A stretch of 64,000 bases of DNA. Origin: Gordionus sp. m RMFG-2023 (taxonomy: Eukaryota; Nematomorpha; Gordioida; Chordodea; Parachordodidae). How positions within the stretch are numbered: position 1 is the stretch's first letter; the number at the start of each line of letters is the position of its first letter. Location of the stretch: positions 19,755,366-19,819,365 of the forward strand of contig NC_088777.1 of assembly GCF_954871325.1 (NCBI RefSeq), written 5' to 3'. Under the pieces are notes generated by a model. It was given only the letters and a program-made list of their open reading frames with translations. It was not told where the DNA came from and searched no databases. Made by a program: the position numbers and the translations under genes. Below are positions 23,601 through 35,300 of the stretch, piece by piece.

Positions 23601-25930
23601 TGTAAAAAATTTATTTATAATAGATTTAATGGTTTTATTAAATATAGTGAAGGTCAACGGTCCGGTCCTATCGGTCTTAGACCGGGACCGGTCTTTTTTG
23701 AGGACCGTGAACCGGACCGGTCTTTTATTATTATTTAAATTTGCTTTACTATTCAATTAATATTATTTTTTTGTATATATTATTTTATGATATTTTTCTA
23801 GAGGAGTTATTTTAAATTTTGTTAATTTTTATTTTATAATATGAAAACAACCATAAGTTTGTCCAAGAAACATTTTACTTATAGTCCCAATAAAAAACAT
23901 AGAGTATGTGTTCACTGCAGTACCAAATTTAATGTATCGTCAGCAACAAGTAACAAAATAATTGTTTATAATTTTTTAAGCAATAAATTAATCAAAATAA
24001 GCAGTATTATTATTAAAATATTTTGGTTATTTTTTTATATAGTTCTATTTTTTCTTAGGAAACTGTCTGAATAATTCATTGTCAATAATAACTTAACCTT
24101 ATTCTTAATAAAATAATTAGGTACCATAAGCAGACATCTGATAAAACATAAAATATATACTTCTAATGATGAAAATGAAAATATCTCAAAAACACAATCT
24201 ACTCTTAATTTTAATATGCTCTCCACAATCACAAAATCACTTTCTTCAATATCATTGGATAAATTTTATTGTTTATATAATACTCTTATATTTAATAAAA
24301 TGATAAAACAAATTAAATTAGGTTATAAAAATATGTTTTTTAAACAAAAAAAAAGACCGGTCCTGGACAGGTTTTTATATTTAGGACCACGGTCTGGATC
24401 GATCTTTTTCTTAAAGACCGTGGTCCGGTCCGAGGGTATCGGTCCAGTCCAGACCAAAGACCGGACCGTGACCTTCACTATTTAAATGATTATAAAAATG
24501 GATTTTCTACTCTTTTATATAATTATTTCAGGGAATTTATTTATTTTACAATTCTCAATATCCTATATAATTTTTTTTGTTTACTCATTATTTGTAATAA
24601 TTTTCTAAATTATATTTTAGATATTATTCGTAAAAATTGAGGTTAGGTCAATTATTATCAATACGGTATTGATTTTACAATACTACACTTTTGCAGATCT
24701 CTAATAACTACTACTATGCAATTTTTCATAATTATTTATTATATTTAGCTGTAACTTATATTTTATTAATTTTTTCGATCAATAAATATATAAAATAAAT
24801 TCAGAGATGAAATTTTATAATCAACTAGAAATTAAAAAAAATTATATAACCTACATTTTTCTGAATTGATAGGAATGTCATTTAAAAAAAATAGATCAAA
24901 CTAACTTCTCCTAGTTTTTCGTTTTGCAAATCATCGATCTGGTTAGGAGGAGTGTAAGTATCGTTTGGTTTATCAACAAGAACATGATCATCGAGTTTAG
25001 ACTTCTTATTACTAGTTTTTTAAATATCGTATGTATATTATTGAGGCTATTATGTTTAATACTTCATCTCAAACAAAATCGTTGAAATTGTTAGCCCCCA
25101 AAAACTGAAGGACTATATAAAATGATCATTGATTTTTTAATTCTTAAAATAATCTTCTTTAAGACGATTACTTTTACGTAATGACAATAAATCTATAAGC
25201 ATCGACATATTCATTATTCCTAAATGTCCTATACATATGAGCCCGTCTTAATTATCAGACTCTATCTTTTCAAACCATTCATGGCCTACATACAAAGCCA
25301 AGGAAACAATATTGTACTTCTCAATTCTCCTCGGTATTATTGATAATTTTAAGTCATCAAAAATTGATTCAATAATCTGCTTATATCCATTTACCAACGT
25401 TGAAGTTTCATTTCTTTTTAATTTACTAATTTATTACTCAAAAGTTAATAAATTGTTTTTTATTAAACCACTCACTTTTCAAGCCATTTTCTGATAATAG
25501 TAGTAAACATTTTGTAAATATTCGTGCTATTTTCGATAACTTTATCATCACCCAAAGGTCGTAAAATACCATAAAGTTGCGAATCGGTCCAGAGCCGAAT
25601 AATGAAATGAGGTTCGTAATTATCAAACGATTTTGAAACGAGGGCGGGAATGGCAAGGATATCCTTGATAAAGATCGGATCTGCACAGTATTCCTTAATT
25701 ATTATTTATACAAAATAAGAATGATTGAAGAAAATACAATCATAGCAAAATAATTAATAAGGATTAAATGGATAATAAAATATGATTTAAAAAATGATGG
25801 AAATACTGAACCAGACGGAGATGATAGAAAAAAGGAAAATTTAATGATAAATAAAAAAATCCCTGACGGATCTATCCAAGTATGAACCAACTCAGGGATT
25901 ACTTTTTACAGATTCGTTGAGGTCAGACAT
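17656..25930 (-). CDS. Unrecognised 251-residue protein gene, 7 exons
   Basis: Exons in transcript order: 25910-25930, 25476-25693, 25294-25425, 25178-25246, 24906-25011, 22953-23086, 17656-17731. Every junction is GT..AG with matching phase and the total is 756 nt, which supports one intact gene. The protein starts MSDLNES, continues CADPIFIKDILAIPALVSK and LWTDSQLYGILRPLGDD, and has a helical middle (RKWLENKLKRNETSTLVNGY, ALRAHMYRTFRNNEYVDAY). It then has an acidic linker (VDKPNDTYTPPNQIDD) and a charged helical tail (FGKVALDIVARLEANLKSD, AEEKRVLAKLEG, HDYEMLKDKRTSKQQQN). There is no signal peptide or membrane segment. I do not recognise the family. The 21-nt first exon is the weakest part. 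Introns hold the hAT-type element at 23151-24703, MITEs and a hAT scrap. It converges on NOP14. Confidence 0.62.
17891..18084. mobile_element. 194-bp hAT MITE with perfect 8-bp duplication CTTAAGGA
   Basis: The ends TAGTGTCGTTAAACG and TTTTAACATTA are inverted, and the first ~55 bases (including GGCTAACCGAATATTTTAGCC) form a long inverted repeat with the last ~55. CTTAAGGA precedes (17883-17890) and follows (18085-18092) it exactly. Relatives lie at 46145-46375 and 61625-61809. It sits in the last intron of the unrecognised minus-strand gene. Confidence 0.93.
18560..18830 (+). pseudogene. hAT transposase C-terminal fragment
   Basis: A frame containing LNFWREKRIELSKLTKSIPC and PATSTL continues, after a shift near 18758, as FERVFSTAGLTSE...ISRK. 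This is the hAT dimerisation region. No element ends were found around it, so it is an old scrap. Confidence 0.75.
19329..19413. repeat. 19-bp tandem repeat, about 4.5 copies
   Basis: The unit TTCAAAGCGTTTAAATATA is repeated without visible divergence. Confidence 0.9.
19510..19733 (+). other. Coding-like segment, unassigned
   Basis: After a good acceptor (TTCTTTAG at about 19529) a frame reads SSVIVNFLPKVFKNRIASSP. In another frame 19674-19729 reads LDDSAAAMDAYCAFDLSNAT and stops at a CAG followed by GTAAAA, a normal donor. The second piece resembles the end of a 3'-5' exonuclease fold (an Ala-rich stretch before DAYC), but the match is short. No partner exons were found. It may be part of a plus-strand gene within the long intron of the minus-strand gene, or chance. 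Confidence 0.25.
20735..20845. repeat. Dispersed repeat, shared with 38890-38990
   Basis: AAATTCACTGGAGGCAAACC, then CCCATATCTACCCC and GAGTTTTTAATTATAAGGA, is repeated in diverged form at 38890-38990 (AAATTCACAGAAGGCTAACC, then GAGTTTCTAATTATAAAGGA). The family is unknown and no ends are defined. Confidence 0.6.
21900..22291. mobile_element. hAT MITE, GC-rich GGCCCGG type
   Basis: The left end AGAGGTCTGCAAATG and the right end GGGCACTGCAGATTTTA are imperfect inverted copies of the TAGAGATCTGCA family. GC-rich strings (CGCCCGGCGCG, GGGCCAGGTCGGGC) lie just inside both ends. The target duplication is not clear. Confidence 0.65.
23375..23620. repeat. ~65-bp tandem array with ATATTGGCGGCCAT core
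   Basis: Four units share TTTTCATCGCTTCAAATATA, then TTGGCGGCCATTAAAATTGT and AAAATATTTATT. Open frames here on both strands are translations of the repeat and are not genes. Confidence 0.85.
23645..24480. mobile_element. Nested hAT-like element with BED-finger exons
   Basis: The inverted ends TAGTGAAGGTCAACGG and CCGTGACCTTCACTA are followed inward by GGTCCGGTC-rich runs. On the plus strand the frame from 23841 reads HRVCVHCSTKFNVS, and a later piece at 24118-24240 reads LGTISRHLIKHKIYTS. This is the C-x2-C...H-x4-H pattern of a BED zinc finger, the N-terminal DNA-binding domain of hAT transposases. The catalytic part is absent, so it is a deletion derivative. The flanks match at 6 of 8. 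Confidence 0.72.
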
Positions 25931-26399
25931 TGATTTTAATTTCTTTTAATTGCAGTTAAACAAAGGTTTTCTTAGGCTTTAACAGAAAAAAATTTAAATC
26001 ATATTCTTAATGCTTTTATAAATCTTTTTTATTCAGAGCTTAATTTTTCCACTTTTTCAAAAAATGGACATTTTCTAATCTAATACCTTTTTAACCTTTA
26101 AACTTACTTAAGGTATCTATATTTCTAAAATCGGATATCACAAATTAAAATGAGTTATAAATTTAAGTCTTAACTTCAACTAAAAAGTTATATGTATCAA
26201 AAAAAAATTAAGATCAAATTTAAATTTAAATCAATGTTCACAAGTTGAAACCTTCGTTAGAATTATTGGGTAACTTATAGTCTCATTCTAGATATTACAT
26301 TAATAATACTAACCTAGGTAACATGTTTAAATCAAAAATCTCAGGAAGTAATATTATTTTACACTGGGAATAAGTTTATCGTAAATCGCAATGATATTT

Positions 26400-26700
26400 T
26401 CTAATGATTCGTTCTTGAAAAGGATTTTGAAATAATGAAAGCTTTTGGTTTTATAAATAAAAATATATCATTATTAAAATATAAATATTTTAAAAAATAG
26501 TTGATTCGAAATATCCACAAGAGGTTTAAAATGTTATAGTGCATAAAACTAACATTTGTCAAAACTTCCTGCGATTGTTTCAAAAATTTATTAGAAATCT
26601 ACCGATCGACACCTTAAATTTTAGCGAATACCAGTGGCCGATGCTCAAAAATAATAAACATGGATTTTTAAAAAAATTCTAGCGAACAAACACTATGTTA
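26400..26700 (-). other. Coding-like stretch, possible 3' exon of PTCD3
   Basis: Minus-strand frames read NPCLLFLSIGHW (about 26670-26620) and EVLTNVSFMHYNILNLLWIF (about 26563-26500), each next to plausible splice sites. The position, between located PTCD3 exons and the next gene, fits its missing C-terminus. Sequence similarity is too weak to assign. 25931-26399 shows nothing. Confidence 0.2.
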
Positions 26701-26875
26701 TAAATTCCTAATCCTTGAAAATTTTAAACTGATGAAAGGAGGTGCTGTTAATCTTTATTTCCTATGAAATTTCATAAATTAATTATAAAAAGATAAATAA
26801 ATAATCACATCTTTATTTTTTTCAATAAATAATAAATATACAACAGTTATTTTTGATATCAGTATTGGGTATCAA

Positions 26876-29582
26876 TAGTGCTGTAAAGTAACGTCGTTAC
26901 TTTTTTTGAAGAAAAGGAACGCCATTTGTTACTTGCTTCAAAGAGTAACGCGTTTCTTTATATTTTTCTAAAAAATATAGAAAAAAAAATTCTATTATGT
27001 TTTTTAAATATTATAAATAATTTAAGCCGAGTTTTTAATTCAGATCAACGACCAAAATTTTTTATTTTTATTTTATTTATTGCTTTAAAATTTCTGAGTT
27101 AGGAGCAGAGTTGTTAAACGCTACTTTTAAAAGTAGCGCGCTACCGCTATCGCTATTTGTTAAAACAAGTAGCGCGCTACCGCTATCGCTATTTGCAAAA
27201 AAAGTAGCTTTAGCTACTTTTTATAAAAAAAATTTACAAACAAATTTTTTATTTTTTGCTTATAATGTTATTGTAAAGTAAATATATAAAAATCAACATT
27301 TATTATAAAAAAATTTATGTAATAAAAATAAATATATATTGTAATTTGTCGCATTTTAATAATTAAATCATTTCAATATTATCATCCCCAAGTCTAGAGC
27401 GACGATCAGAAAGTATAAGTTTTGCCTTATTAAATAATCTCTCGACACTAGTACTTGAGGGTAAGGGCGTATTTAAGCTTATATACATATTTTTAATATA
27501 AGATAGATTATAATAATTTTATTTGCAAGCGTATGTCTGGCATCCCATTATCATTTTGAGGGCTAATGCCACAGATCTTCTTTTATAAGTTCTAGGGTAT
27601 AGCCAATGGCCTGTGATTCCCAAATAAGCTTAAAAATATTTAATCAGATCAATTTATAAATATAAATAAGTTTTTACCTTCTGTTATGCGTTTAACTATC
27701 TCCCGTGGTACATATATATGATAGATAACTCTACTATAAGAGCATCTTTCATCATTTTAAAGTTATCTGCTATTTTATTCATTAGTGTCTGGCGGCATAA
27801 AATTGTTGTACCAAGAGATAGAGTTTTAATCATCATGGTAAATGATGGATTATCAACTAAGGACATTGGCTGAATTGTATAAATTATAAAATCAACAATA
27901 ACTTTTCAGCCAATTCTTAGAAATATTGTCATTTGCATTATTAATTAATTTGGTTTGAATTGAATTAGTCTTTTTGGATGTAGAGTTGCCTATACCAAAA
28001 TTATTTAGATGTTTCTCCATTTCCTTAAAACTCATGAACAGTCTTTAAAATAAATATTATTAGAATGTAAAAATGACAATTTACCTTTAAATATTTCTTG
28101 AGGTTATAGCTACTGGATTGATTCGAGGAAATATTTTTTTTTACATTTTAAACAAATAAATTTGAAACCAGTTTTGGTTATATATTTATTTAAAAAAATT
28201 TTCAAATCTAGGGAATGGCAAATTTGTATTATAGCTATTAAGAACATTTTCTTCCCTGGTATCTTCCATTTCATTAATATCATTGTCTGAATCACTTTCA
28301 ACGATTTGGATATCCATAGGCGATGACATTTTAAATTATTAACACGTGATTTAGGTTTATAATACAAATGAAAAATATAAATTGCTACTTTCAAAAAAAG
28401 TAGCGCGCTAAAAAATTACATAATTACAAAAAAAGTAGCCGCTATTAGCTATAGCTACCAAAAAATTTAGCGCGCTACTTTAACAACTCTGGTTAAGAGT
28501 TGGGTTTAATTGCTCAATTTCCAATAAATATATAAATAAAAACTAGACTCAAAATATTAATTTTTTAGCCAAGTTAGAGCACTGCCATTTTTGGTTTATT
28601 TTCGTAATTTTTGATATATGTGCATTATAGTTAAAATTTTTAACTAATAATTGTGCCTTCGAATTCTAAAAGCAACGCTTCGAGATACAGCAGCTCAAAT
28701 CTAAAAAAACACATGAAGGTAAAAGGAATAAGATTAAATTCTGATAATGATAATAAAAAAAATTATAATGCGTGTCTGAAATAAAGATTCCTGTGAAGAT
28801 GATCTAATAAGTTTTATTGAAAATAAAGACTTCTTTAAATATTTTTAATCTTTATTTATTAAATATAATGCAACTATCCCATTCTCAACGCCAGTTGAAC
28901 GTGTGCTTAACACAGTTAAAGCTTGAGCTTAAGCCCCCTTGTTTATCTGATCAAAATTTTGATCAATTGTTGTTAAAAATAAATATAAAATTATTACAAA
29001 AAGAACTTATCATATAATATATTTTTTTATTTTTATTATATTGAGCTTATTATTAAAAAACGAATTTAAAACAAAGTCATATAAAAAATAATTATCGTTT
29101 ATAAAAATATAGCGCATTTATATAAATTTTAAAAAAAATCAAGAGATCGGTTTACAGCATTTCTATATGGGACCATGAATAGCGATGCAATTACTTTGAT
29201 GAATAGCAATCGTAAGGGTTTATTTGAAATAGAAGGCTTCATTATGATCGCCACTTATTTGGCTTAATTTTCTTCCTAATAATGTGATAAATTTAAGGAA
29301 TTTCTCACCAAAAATACCAAAAGTTTTGATGAGCAGTGAGAAATTATGTAAGCGATGTGTGAATATTTGTTTATTTTCAAATTTTTGCCGAATTGACTTC
29401 TGTTGGATCGCGCCAAAACAGGAAAATCGATGCATGTGAAATTCCAAATTTTATTTTTATTATCTATGGGGAAATATATTAAAAAAATTTTAACATAATA
29501 TACAGTATTTTTTAAGTAACGCGTTACTTTTATTTGAATAGCGAGTAAAGGCAACCGTTCTTTTTATCAAATATAACAAGTA
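26876..29582. mobile_element. Outer hAT transposon split by another hAT
   Basis: The left end TAGTGCTGTAAAGTAACG followed by GAAAAGGAACGCC is matched in reverse by AGTAACGCGTTACTTTTATT and GGCAACCGTTCTTTTTATC at the right (29512-29582). On the plus strand 28868-28985 carries a hAT dimerisation remnant: ATIPFSTPVERVLNTVKA, then after a shift LKPPCLSDQNFDQLLLKIN. The ends are degenerate and no target duplication is visible, so it is older than the hAT inserted into it at 27106-28491. It lies in a PTCD3 intron or just beyond its last located exon. Confidence 0.72.
27106..28491. mobile_element. Inner hAT transposon, 8-bp duplication GTTAGGAG
   Basis: The ends CAGAGTTGTTAAACGCTAC and GCGCTACTTTAACAACTCTG are inverted and followed by AGTAGCGCGCTA runs. 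The flanks GTTAGGAG (27098-27105) and GTTAAGAG (28492-28499) differ at one base. Minus-strand coding remnants: an acidic N-terminus MSSPMDIQIVESDSDNDIN (from about 28330) with a KCKKKYF finger-like piece, and the dimerisation motif PSSTSVERLFNKAKLILSD at about 27370-27460. Stops and shifts separate them, so it is a broken copy. It is oriented opposite to its host element. Confidence 0.92.
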
Positions 29583-29943
29583 TATTTTTTAAAGTATTTA
29601 CAATAGATATCAGTAATGCCGATACCGTTGTTAGTGTATGGATATCGAAGATTGTATCGGTTGTCTGATACCGATAGTATATATGTATTCTGACAAAATT
29701 TAACTAATAACATTTTCCGTTATTCGACTAAAGAATACTAATATTTTATTATAAGAGGTCTAATTCCACCAGATTATATAATACATATTACTTTTTCCAT
29801 ATCACAGAGGTTAATATATTTTATATGTATTTTTAAAATAAAAAATCGCACTATTTTAAAAATAATAATTATAGATTTTATCGTCATAAAAAGACAGTTA
29901 TTTTAAATTTAATAGAAAATTGATGAATAATGATTAAACTCAC

Positions 29944-30053
29944 AAAAATGATCGGTGATTTGAGTCGTTCCCTATCATTATTTTATTTTTGCCAAAATGA
30001 TATAAATCCATAATTTGGTGAGCCAAATTTTTATCTTGAAGGTTGAAGCGACA
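29944..30053 (-). CDS. PTCD3: PTCD3 internal exon (QDKNLAHQ...HRSF)
   Basis: The frame reads CRFNLQDKNLAHQIMDLYHF then GKNKIMIGNDSNHRSF. As I recall the human protein, this aligns with [20 protein letters not shown] and GPDQHRNFYYSKFF. The acceptor CTCATAG and donor GTGAGT flank it, phase 0 in and 2 out. It carries part of a helical repeat of the mitochondrial small-subunit protein mS39. The exons that should follow were not located; a hAT pair begins 360 bases downstream. Confidence 0.75.
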
Positions 30054-30691
30054 CTATGAGTTAAGAAAGTAAAATAAAATAATATTTTACAAATTATGAA
30101 CAAATAAAAATCCATGAGATGTAGCTATAAAAATTTATAATGAAAAGGTATATGCTAAATCGAAACTAATAAATATGAAATAATAATATATAACTAAAAT
30201 CCCTACTAGAATTAAAAAATTACGAATGTATATATAGTGACTAGTCATCATGAAATCCTAATAAATTATAGAAAGGTAACGTATGAACATAAATTAATTC
30301 AATTAAATAATTTAAAAACTTACTATACTCATGGCTGTCGTAAAAAAGTCAACTAAGTGGTGTTCGTTTTTATTTTTTATTTTAAAAAAGGATAAAATAT
30401 TAGACATAATATAATGCTACAGAAAAACTAGATTAAAAACGTGCTTAAATTTAATTCTGACACGTCTAAAGCGCCTTATAATTTGAATGCGAAAGAACGA
30501 ATTTTTCTACATCAACTTAAACATTATGTTAAGTCTAAAAATTACAATAAATATTCAGTGTTTCACTAGGTCGGCCTTAAATCCCAGTACTCCCAAATGA
30601 TAAGAGCTTCCGATGCCAGTTTTATAAAGAATTTCAAAATGTTATATAAAATAAAAACATAAATATTTTTAAAAAACAGATTATAAAAAAC

Positions 30692-30759
30692 TATCTTGAG
30701 GATGCCTGATTGAATATTCTCTGCCTTGCATGTTATCCACCACGTCATATATTATCGTG
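30692..30759 (-). CDS. PTCD3: PTCD3 internal exon (IIYDVVDNMQGREYS)
   Basis: After the acceptor TTCTTATAG the frame reads TIIYDVVDNMQGREYSIRHP then QD, matching [20 protein letters not shown] of human PTCD3 as I recall it. The donor is GTTTTT. The short piece joining it to the exon at 29944-30053 (about ten residues in other animals) was not found. Neighbouring frames such as KFFIKLASEAL at 30590-30640 look suggestive but have no acceptor. Confidence 0.7.
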
Positions 30760-32385
30760 CTATAAGAACGCTCTATAACATTATATTAACATGTTTTAAA
30801 AATATTTTTTATCGAATAAAATATTGATCAATTCATCCTTAGATCTTTAAGAACGTTTATTGATTTTTGAATAGGGTCAAAACCGTTTAAAAAATACCTT
30901 AAGACCATTCTCTTAAAAATTGAGAAATTTTACTTTTCTTTGAGGAGATATATTTATTTTTATAAACTAGTAAAATCATATATTCAATAATTTTAACCTA
31001 TTATTAATTTATAGCAATATTTTATCATTGTGAAAAATTTAAAACTCGAGCGAATTTTTAAATATTTTTCAAACAAATAATCTTCTTAATTTTATCTTCC
31101 TAAGCTGTAATTATAGGTATAGTTAGGATTTTGCAAAGAGGGAAAATCACTATTAGCTGGGGTTTTTCCATAGAAATTTTATTGGAGAGCTTTAATAATT
31201 ATTGCAGATTATTATTAAAATGTCTTTTTTTTTCTGAACTTATTTTTATTTTAAATTTATATATCGTGACATATTGTATATTTTTTGACAAAAGGAAGGT
31301 GGAGTAAGTGGAAATTTTATTAGCTTACTATGATATTCACAACAGTAGAATATAGGAAGGAGGAAATGTGCCCACCCAACATTCTAAAATACGCCTAGCC
31401 GTAACTTTATAATAAAATCATAACTTTAATAGATAAATGTTCGGCTCCCTATAGAGCCCTGACTGGAAAATAGAGCCAGATCGACTCAGACATTTTAGAA
31501 AAATATCCCTAATTGGTTAACAAAGAAGTTTATTATTTTTTTGTATAATGTGTTAAACGTAGTTTTTATTTATTTGTAAGATCATAGCTTGTAGATTGTA
31601 TAATGTTATATTTTATAACGTAGTTTTTAACTAACTTATTTTGGCCTTGAAAGAAATGTTGATAATCAAAAATAATATTATATTTTTTTACTTAAGTTAT
31701 TTGTATTTGTATTAGTTTTATTTATTTTTTAAAAAAATAAAGATTTTAAAAAGAAATATCTGAAACGAAAAAAATATATTTATTTAAGGAATCTTAGAAA
31801 ATATAATTAACAAGAAAAATAAAGGGAAACTACATAAAGAAAAAGAGTTGTAAGAAATAATTAGTTTATAATTTAAACATTGACGAAAATACATTTAAAA
31901 AATTTTAGAAAAGATAATAAAGAGTTGCCATGTATATATTAAGGTGCGAATTAAAACATTAAGAAATATAAACATTGATGTAGACAGGTAAATAAAATAA
32001 TAACCCAGACATACAACGATGATTTAGTTATTAAATCCATCCCGTATTCCTCCTTAGTTACAATCTCCTTCTCCATCATCCAATGTAAATTAATCCTTAA
32101 TTTATTTATCATTTATAAACACCATAAATTTTAGCATTAATATAAAATCAAAACTAGATTATAGTAGAACCCTAAGGGGATTATAAATTTAAAACGCAGA
32201 TATAAGATTTTTGGATCGGAAACATTAAAAGAGGGAAAACTTTATACTATAATAGTTTTAATTTTTATAATATCATAAATAATATAAATGCTCAATTTTT
32301 ATCTTCGAAAATATGCATATATACCATATGTCGTATGTATTAAGGAATATCGTATAATCCGGTATTGCAATCGTGAACTCTTGAG
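30760..32385. other. No gene seen; part of a PTCD3 intron
   Basis: A+T-rich DNA. A repeat around 31125-31200 (TAGTTAGGATTTTGCAAAG, GGGGTTTTTCCATAG) recurs at 49668-49750 (GTAACCAGGATTATTC, GTGGGTTTTCCCAATA). No ends or coding capacity were seen. Confidence 0.5.
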
Positions 32386-35300
32386 TATTGTGGTTAATTA
32401 GTTGGTTTTACACGACCATGACCCTGGTTTTAGGTCGAAAAATTGAACCAAAACTAAAAGGTCGACCAAATCCATCGACCCGAGCACCAACATATTATTT
32501 TATTGTGAACTGAATGTTAATATTTTGCTCAATTATATTTTTATGCATAGAGGACGAATATTTCAATATTAACAGAAATATTCATATATATTTTTTAATA
32601 TTAGATTCCTTTTTTAAAAATGGTTCCTTTATATTACATTATTGTGAATGTTAATATTTCGCTCAATTATATTTTTATGCATAGAGGACGAATATTTCAA
32701 TATTAACATAAAAATATTTATATTTATTATTAGATTCCTTTTTTAAAAATGGTTCCTTTCATTGACCTTAACATGGACCGGAGCACCTACTTCAAACCAT
32801 ATTATATTATTGTGAATATTTTGCCCAATCATATTTTTATGCATAGAGGACAAAATATTAACAGAAAAATAATCATATATTTACTGTTGTTAATTTGCTT
32901 GGTCGAAACAGCTTATTTAAAATAAATTAAAATATTTTCAGACTCAGAGGTAAAGGAGGTTGTTAGTAGTGCCTACAAATAGGTATAACGGAGATAGCGT
33001 TTTTAATAAATTGTAATGGGATCAGGCCAAAAAAAAATTGAATTTGCAGAGCTCCCTTGGGTAGAGTAAACATTTTTTTTATTCACAGTTAGTGCGTATT
33101 TGTGGCAAGTATACAAAAATGAAATTTTTATAATGAAAACTAAGAAAAAATAAATCTCATTTACTAATCTTATTATTATTATTATTCTAATTATAAATTA
33201 AAACTTTATTATAAATTCTACATAACAATTTAAATATTTGTTAAAATTGCGGTGCTTTGGTGGGAGTATATTTGACCTAACAATTTTTTCTCTTTCAGAC
33301 TATGTTAAATTGTCATATATAATTATTAGTTTATAGTTACTTAACCATCTTCAAAACTATTGTGGGGTTTATACTTTATTGGATACCTATTTTAACTTTA
33401 CAAAAAAAAATTTTCAGTTTTAATATTGAGCGTTTACAGCTTAAAATTCAAGCATTATAGATTTATAATACTTGACCAAGAAATTATGGTGTGAACTGTG
33501 AAGTGAAGTACGACGAGTATAAATATATTGAATTAAATAAATATATATTAATAGAAAATACAATAAAATAATTATTTAATATTTTCATTTTTCGCAATAT
33601 CAGAAACTGGAATACAGTACCTATCACTACCAGTACCAAAAAAATTTTTGAAATGAAAATTAATACTTACTATTTTTATTGAGCAGCGTCACTATGGAGA
33701 GGGGGAGTATTTTTCGGAATAAAAAAAATTATTTTAGGGAAAAATAGTTAAGTTTATTAATTATTATTTTTTAGTTATTTATTTATATAGAAAATAAAAA
33801 AAATTTTTTTTCAAAACATTAATAACTTTATTATTATATAATATAAAGTATTTGAAAATTAATGGAGGGGGAGGGGTGCAGACGAATTATATAAATAAAT
33901 ATAATAATATTTATTTAAATATATATTTGTTATATTTTCATTACTGTCGTTGTTATATTTAAATAAATTTTATATTCAAGTTTATGGTGTGCATGAGATC
34001 TATTTTTATGGGGACTAGGAGTGGAATAACTAAGCTGAAGCTAATCTAATCATATAAAACCTAGATTGTTTCAATATAAAACAGGAGACCGGGGTTATTT
34101 AAAAAATAAACAGCAAATTTTTCAAAATATTTAAAAGTAGTTTTTTTTTTTACATATTTTATGGTTAATATTTAAGGAAAATGACGTGTGATAACACTAC
34201 TCCGGTCTATTTTGAACCTGGACATATTAATATAAAAATACAATTTTGTTAGATAAGATATCTTTATTCTATAAGACAACACTATATTTTTTATGGTGAA
34301 CAATTGAATATATATTATAATATAAATAAAATTTCAGAAAATCTAAATAGTATTTTGTACGTAGATCAGCCCAATTTTTTTAATATGTCAAATTATCTAT
34401 ATAAAAACTTTTTGGAAGCTGATCCGATATCCCCGATATTAAATTGATATCGGCCAATCCGATGCGATATCATATCTAATTTTGTCTTCTGCAAAGATAC
34501 TAATGGTTTAAATTTTTACACTTTTTATTAGTATAACATCTAAAATTCAACTATACCATAACATATGTTATTTAAATATATAATAATGATCAGTTATAGT
34601 TTATATTCAATTTAATTGCAATTCTAAATTTATATAAAATATTTTTATTGATAAATCGCACAAATATATAAATTTGAAATAAATATATATTAAATTAATA
34701 TTTAAAAGATTTCATTTAGAAAAATGATAAATTTTCAATTTATGATGTCAGCTTGCATCGATGGGGACAGCCATTTTAAAATATAGGTACATCCATAAGA
34801 AAAAGAAATAATTGTTTTGTTAAAAAAAAATATCGTGGTTTGTCAAGTGATTATGATTAGTCTATTTAATATCAAAACTCAAAAGATATCGTTATTTAAC
34901 TGTCAACTACTGAGCCAACTCATCTAATCGTTTTAAGTCTTAGCCAATTTTTAAAATTTTAGAGATCCCAAAAATTATTAAAAAAGATATAATACCCTCA
35001 TTTTTTGATGATATATGAATAATAAATATCTAAAAATCGATAAATTCCTATAATAAATTTTTCCCGGTCTTAGAAGATAATTATTTCTAATTCGATATCA
35101 ATAATTAATAAGGAATTGAATTACTTGGTTTCTGATTTTTAATTTATAGATTATAAGAGAATAATTTTTTTAAAAAAGGAATATAATATTAAATAAATAT
35201 TATTTTTCATGTTAATATTGAAATATTCGTCCTCTATATATAAAAATATGATTGCGCAACAATAAGCTAATGTAATAAGTTTGTTTGGAGTAAGTGCTCC

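Larger units (their letters stand above)
23151..24703. mobile_element. hAT-type element with TAGTGATCTGCA ends
   Basis: The ends TAGTGATCTGCATCGGGC and TTTTGCAGATCTCTA are inverted. The flanks ATAATTAC (23143-23150) and ATAACTAC (24704-24711) match at 7 of 8. The interior carries two blocks of CAATACCGTATTGAT-like palindromes (23280-23370, 24655-24690), a ~65-bp tandem array and a second nested element. It lies wholly between two exons of the unrecognised minus-strand gene. Confidence 0.82.

Noticed and set aside
23234-23756. Open frames of 63-114 codons on both strands
   Set aside because: They run through the ~65-bp tandem array and the GGTCC-rich end of a hAT element, so the peptides are repeat by-products.
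25231-25265. Stop codons read as glutamine (variant genetic code), suggested by good sequence on both sides of a TAA
   Set aside because: A 47-nt GT..AG intron with matching phases explains the TAA here, and NOP14 has no in-frame stop across 1007 codons while ending at TAA.
29220-29554. Minus-strand frames of 75 and 92 codons in the outer hAT
   Set aside because: No hAT or host motif could be recognised, they overlap in different frames, and the element's own transposase remnant is on the plus strand.
30566-30660. KFFIKLASEAL frame as the next PTCD3 exon
   Set aside because: No AG acceptor exists between the previous donor and this frame, so it cannot be joined in a normal way.
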